The notes beneath the pieces were generated by a model. It was not told the DNA's origin, did no database searches, and saw nothing but the letters and a program-made list of their open reading frames with translations. From Methanobacterium veterum (GTDB lineage: Archaea; Methanobacteriota; Methanobacteria; Methanobacteriales; Methanobacteriaceae), in NCBI RefSeq assembly GCF_000745485.1, contig NZ_JQJK01000009.1, positions 62,001 through 126,000 on the forward strand: 64,000 nucleotides of DNA. Reading direction: 5' to 3'. A program made the position numbers and the translations under genes. This document shows, one piece after another, positions 60,279 through 64,000 of the stretch (positions within the stretch are counted from its first letter, which is position 1; every line of letters starts with the position of its first letter).

Positions 60279-60433
60279 AAATTTGCAGTTAAATATTAAA
60301 ATGTTTTAGTCATAGTTTAAAGGATTAGAATAAATTATAGTAGAAAATAGTTTATTAAATGGATATGAATGGTGCAACTATGAACTAATCGCGCCATTAT
60401 TTTTATAATATGAAATTAATGGGTGGTTTTGGA

Positions 60434-60961
60434 ATGAATGCTAAAAAACTTAAAGGAATGAAAGTTCTGGATAAGAATAGTATTGAGATAGGTAAAGTGT
60501 CTGATCTAAGAATTAATCTGGATGAATTTAAGATTGAAAATATTCTCGTTTTAACTGGCGGATTTTTCAGTAAAAAATATTTCACTGTGAATTTGGAAGA
60601 TTTGGGTGAAATAGACAATTATATTCACTTAAAATGTTCTAAGGGTGATATTGATTATGATGCTGATCTGGAATTGAGAAATTCTAAATATGGACGCTAT
60701 TTTTTCAAGGATTTTCGGGATATCTATGTTGGATCTGCCGATGCGATACCTATAGGTCAGGTTAAGGATTTATACATTAATTTTGATAATAATTTGACAT
60801 TTAAAGTTGTTGTAGAGGCTACACGTGTACGTGGAAGATATAAAAATGATTATTTTGCGATATATCCGGGGGATATTGATGATATCAGAGAATTTATAAC
60901 ATTAAATTTAACAAAAGACGAAATAAAACAAAAAATAGCAGAATTTAAGATTAAAGACTAG
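60434..60961 (+). CDS. PRC-barrel domain protein
   Basis: Soluble protein of 175 residues made of two PRC-barrel-like modules: the first begins KLKGMKVLDKNSIEIGKVSD and the second near residue 100 reads DAIPIGQVKDLYINFDNN. PRC barrels are small beta domains found in RimM, photosynthetic reaction centres and many archaeal proteins of unknown role. GGGTGG supports the ATG at 60434; ATG 60410 is an alternative eight codons upstream. It stands alone, between the broken surface gene group and an 880-bp spacer. Confidence 0.8.
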   Translation: MNAKKLKGMKVLDKNSIEIGKVSDLRINLDEFKIENILVLTGGFFSKKYFTVNLEDLGEIDNYIHLKCSKGDIDYDADLELRNSKYGRYFFKDFRDIYVGSADAIPIGQVKDLYINFDNNLTFKVVVEATRVRGRYKNDYFAIYPGDIDDIREFITLNLTKDEIKQKIAEFKIKD

Positions 60962-61842
60962 TAATGTTAGGTTGTTTTGAAAGCAGGAGTTCCAAAGTGT
61001 CCAGATGATTCATCTATTTTTAAAATTTTATTTATCATTAAAGACTTAATTTAAATCTTTATTCTAAAATGGATACATCTTCAATCACTTATTTTTCTCA
61101 TAATAGGTAAGAGCATGATTTAATTTTATATTTATTAAATATACATCTCTTTTTAAGGAATAAGGATATTTACAGTGGGCCATATTTCGATGTCTTTTTT
61201 ATTATCTATTTTTACAACAACAATGGATGTTTTTATTTCATATTTGAATTTTACTTTAACTTTTTTGAAATGGGCTTGAAAAAAAATAGATAATATTAAA
61301 TATCACTTATAATTGAATAAAATTCAAGTATACTTGAATAATGTACATTACTTCCTAAACCTGGCATTTTATTTAGCGGGGCCTAAAAAAGGGTGTTGAA
61401 GTTACATTACATATAAATTAAAAAATTGCAGGAAAATGGTTTCTATGGTCATGGCAACTCCTGACATTTTACGGCTGAATATTCTAAAAAGATGCGTAAT
61501 ACTGTTTGGTGGGACAGTTCAGGTTGATAATATTCCTAAAGCAGTATTTTCCAGCAATAATTTTTATGCCACATTGTAAACGGGATGGTAAAGAACTTTT
61601 TACAGGGCAGTATAACTTTAAAAGATGTAGAATAAATGGATTGATTAATTTAGTCTTTTTATTTTTACTGATTCTCAAATGCCATAATTTAAGAAGCTTA
61701 AAATATAATTCACTTGATTTAATTAATGATTGATGAAAGGGGTTTTAAATTTGTTTGGTAAGGGGCGCATACTATCCATTTCTATTAGATAATAGGCATT
61801 TTACAAATTAAATTTAAAGAAAACTTTTAAAGGAGGGAGAAA
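60962..61842. other. Long spacer with promoter block copy 3
   Basis: No convincing gene in 881 bases. A segment near 61150-61220 resembles the spacer upstream of CobN-like gene 2, followed by promoter block copy 3. After the block, TTTCTATGGTCATGGCAACT near 61439 resembles the start region of the next gene, as if a gene start had been duplicated and lost. Small frames over 61480-61730 look like chance. Confidence 0.55.
61254..61338 (+). promoter_or_regulatory. Repeated promoter block copy 3
   Basis: Same sequence as copy 2 with two or three differences, ending in the perfect 16-bp palindrome TTCAAGTATACTTGAA at 61323-61338. The next start codon is 500 bp away, so the block may drive a non-coding transcript, a long leader, or nothing. 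Confidence 0.7.
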
Positions 61843-64000
61843 ATGAGAAAGGAAGTAAAAATGGTCATGGTAACTGTTATACTGCTGTTATCATTTGCCA
61901 GTATCAATGTTACCAGCGCGGCTAATGTTTATAACATTAGTGCTGATTCATATAGTAACTATTTCAATGAATCGGGGTACATTAAAGGTGCGAATATTAA
62001 GGCGGGTGATGTTTTAGACGTGTATGGTACTATCTATGATAAGAACATGTATATTGACCGTCCTTTGAATATAACCAGCAGTAGTAAAACGGGGAAGATC
62101 ATCAATGGAACCATCAACATTCTGTCAGGTGGTTCAGGTTCGAATGTAACTGGTTTAAGGATTAACAATACTCGAGATGGAGTGATGGGAATATTCCTTA
62201 AGGATACGCAGAACAACACAATAAAAGGGAACACCATACAGTGTGATGGATCTTCAGGTCATGGTATTGCATTAACAGGATCCAACTGCAATAATATCCT
62301 GGAAAATAATTTGTCAGAATTCGAAACAACAGTTGGATGGACACACTCACCAATCATCCTGGGAAACAGCAACTACAACAACATCAAAAATAATTACATC
62401 ATATCCAGCGTTTCTAACTGCATCTACCTATCCATATATGGTTCTGGCGGTGGATTATGCTACTATAACAACATCACAGACAACACATGCATAGGCGTGG
62501 ACACTTCCTGGTGTTATGCTATCCAGATGATGGGGTCCTACAATATAGCAAGGAACAACACCATCACAGTTTCCAACTTAACGGCAGGAAACTATGGTAA
62601 AGGAGCCTACCGGGGCATCTCATCTGAATCTGGGGGTAATACCATAACTGGAAACACTATTTACGCGACGTATTGCGGTATTTTCGCATCGGGTGACTCT
62701 GTAATATCGGGAAACACTATATATGGTTATAAAGATGATAAAACTGCTGATTACACTAATCAAAGCAACAGCGGCATCACAACAGGCTCCAACTGTACAG
62801 TAACTGATAACATTGTCAACATGTTCTACGGGGGATATGGAATTTACGTAACAGGAAACAGTAACATCACAGAAAATAAAATCACAACAGCTGATACAAG
62901 TAAAGAAAGTATCTACATATACGGTGGAACCAGTGGCATTAATATCTCCCGGAATATCATAAACTCAAATAGTACGGGGGTCCTGTTAAAAAAACAGTCC
63001 TCAAGCAAATGCCCCACTAACACTACAATAAACAATAATGAAATAATCACCACCAGCCCCTATGCCATAGACTCAACTGGCGGCACCAGTACCACCGTTA
63101 AGGGTAATTATATGAATTCAAATGGCAAACGGGGTAATGATGCTGTGGCTTCTGCTTCTGGTGATGTGGTTTCTGGTAATTCTGGTAAACTGTTGCCTTC
63201 GGCGGATGTTGGGAGTGGCTCTTTTAATAAGGGGATAATTGTGCATTTAGCTGCTGTAGATAATAAGGATCCTAATCCTAAAATTTATTATACTTTGGAT
63301 GGTAGTACTCCGACTGCAAGTAGTACGTTGTATACTGGGTCAATAAGCGTTAGTAATGAAGGAACTACTACTTTGAGGTTTATTGCTGTTAATTTGGATG
63401 GTGAAGTTTCGGATGTGGTTACAAAAACTTATATTATTGACACTAAGGCGCCTACTGGTAGTGTTAATGTTTCAGGTGGAACGTATAATGTTAGTAAGAG
63501 TGTTGCTCTTTCAATGAGTGAGTCTGGAAGTATTTATTATACTTTGGATGGTAGTACTCCTACTACTGGCAGTACTAAGTATTCTGGCCCGTTCAGTGTT
63601 GGTTCTACTTGTACTTTGAAGTTTTTAGCGGTGGATAAAGCAGGTAACAAGTCTCCAGTGTACACTGTAAAGTATGTTATTGATAAGACTGCTCCTAAAG
63701 CTAGTGCTAGTGTTAAGGCGGGAACGTATAACGTTAGTAAGAGTGTTGCTCTTTCAATGAGTGAGTCTGGAAGTATTTATTATACTTTGAATGGTAAAAC
63801 GCCAACCACTTCAAATGCAAGGTACACTAAGCCGATTAATATGGCTTCAACGCATACTTTGAAGTTTTTTGCAGTGGATAAGGCAGGTAATAAGTCTCCA
63901 GTGTACACTGTTAAGTATGTTATTGATAGGGCTGCGCCTAAGGTTAGTTTAACCAGTCCTAAAAATAAGGCAGGGAAAGTTTCAAGAACAGGTACTATTA
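61843..64000 (+). CDS. Surface beta-helix protein with chitobiase-like repeats, 3'-truncated by the window
   Basis: The frame opens at ATG 61843 (AGGAGGGAG 3 nt upstream, strong) and is still open at 64000, giving 719 codons. A signal peptide (MVMVTVILLLSFASINVTSA) is followed by a parallel beta-helix of NosD/pectate-lyase type (repeats such as NNTIKGNTIQ, GNTISGNTI), then from about residue 465 three chitobiase C-terminal-like beta modules (IYYTLDGSTPT twice, IYYTLNGKTPT), and at the end VSLTSPKNKAGKVSRTGT, the start of an Ig-like domain. DNA of the last two complete modules is nearly identical over about 70 bp (63480 and 63722), showing recent duplication. An adhesin-like surface protein of the kind abundant in Methanobacteriales; ligand unknown. 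Confidence 0.85.
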   Translation, partial: MRKEVKMVMVTVILLLSFASINVTSAANVYNISADSYSNYFNESGYIKGANIKAGDVLDVYGTIYDKNMYIDRPLNITSSSKTGKIINGTINILSGGSGSNVTGLRINNTRDGVMGIFLKDTQNNTIKGNTIQCDGSSGHGIALTGSNCNNILENNLSEFETTVGWTHSPIILGNSNYNNIKNNYIISSVSNCIYLSIYGSGGGLCYYNNITDNTCIGVDTSWCYAIQMMGSYNIARNNTITVSNLTAGNYGKGAYRGISSESGGNTITGNTIYATYCGIFASGDSVISGNTIYGYKDDKTADYTNQSNSGITTGSNCTVTDNIVNMFYGGYGIYVTGNSNITENKITTADTSKESIYIYGGTSGINISRNIINSNSTGVLLKKQSSSKCPTNTTINNNEIITTSPYAIDSTGGTSTTVKGNYMNSNGKRGNDAVASASGDVVSGNSGKLLPSADVGSGSFNKGIIVHLAAVDNKDPNPKIYYTLDGSTPTASSTLYTGSISVSNEGTTTLRFIAVNLDGEVSDVVTKTYIIDTKAPTGSVNVSGGTYNVSKSVALSMSESGSIYYTLDGSTPTTGSTKYSGPFSVGSTCTLKFLAVDKAGNKSPVYTVKYVIDKTAPKASASVKAGTYNVSKSVALSMSESGSIYYTLNGKTPTTSNARYTKPINMASTHTLKFFAVDKAGNKSPVYTVKYVIDRAAPKVSLTSPKNKAGKVSRTGTI

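Noticed and set aside
61506..61733. Short frames on both strands between promoter block 3 and the last gene
   Set aside because: No ribosome site, no protein-like composition, opposing frames of equal length.

Overview
The window is a stretch of an archaeal chromosome, almost certainly a mesophilic Methanobacterium or close relative (order Methanobacteriales). The grounds are an Orc1/Cdc6 initiator, an archaeal S15-type rpsO, the Hef helicase-nuclease, the DP1 subunit of DNA polymerase D, an aconitase-X type mevalonate-phosphate dehydratase, anaerobic corrinoid genes (cbiB, cbiG, cobJ/cbiH), surface beta-helix proteins and very AT-rich spacers. From memory, the order hef, trmI, pyrB, cdc6, origin, cbiB, cbiG, fucA, polB, cobJ resembles the origin region of Methanothermobacter. 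No tRNA, rRNA, CRISPR array or intact insertion sequence was seen.

Layout. 1-2.4 kb: the tail of a truncated large gene and a VapBC toxin-antitoxin pair with its own operator region. 2.7-12.5 kb: housekeeping and repair genes (XTP pyrophosphatase, rpsO, RecJ-like DHH nuclease, aconitase X, DUF4013 membrane protein, Hef, TrmI, PyrB). 12.5-22 kb: cdc6 and a replication origin of about 7.5 kb that is almost gene-free and holds at least 27 exact copies of an origin-recognition motif (TTTCAAGTGTA), set in a decaying satellite with a period near 50 bp; one small DUF2299-like gene lies inside it. 22-34 kb: corrinoid genes, trkA, a frameshifted CPBP protease, a secreted acidic protein, fucA, polB. 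34-41 kb: DUF488, an HTH protein, dapF, lysA, argD and a cyclophilin. 41-54 kb: an MFS exporter, two small paralogous proteins and two giant secreted, membrane-anchored CobN-like proteins. 54-64 kb: SppA, a zinc ribbon, a frameshifted beta-helix surface protein, a PRC-barrel protein and the first 719 codons of a beta-helix/chitobiase-like surface protein that runs off the window.

Three patterns cut across gene boundaries. (i) The origin satellite. (ii) Islands of short perfect hairpins, mostly 7-10 bp stems with 3-nt loops and sometimes nested in larger inverted repeats, lie between genes at 11.3, 34.3, 35.9, 38.5, 40.0 and 43.7 kb. The same units sit over the 5' ends of both CobN-like genes, where they carry the Shine-Dalgarno sequence and may be translated. 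(iii) Two shared operator types: TATTACT-N23-AGTAATA upstream of both small paralogues and the first CobN-like gene, and a TTCAAGTA/TACTTGAA dyad in a repeated promoter block upstream of the second CobN-like gene, near sppA and before the last surface-protein gene. Together these suggest a surface metal or tetrapyrrole handling regulon, perhaps linked to the corrinoid genes; that link is inference.
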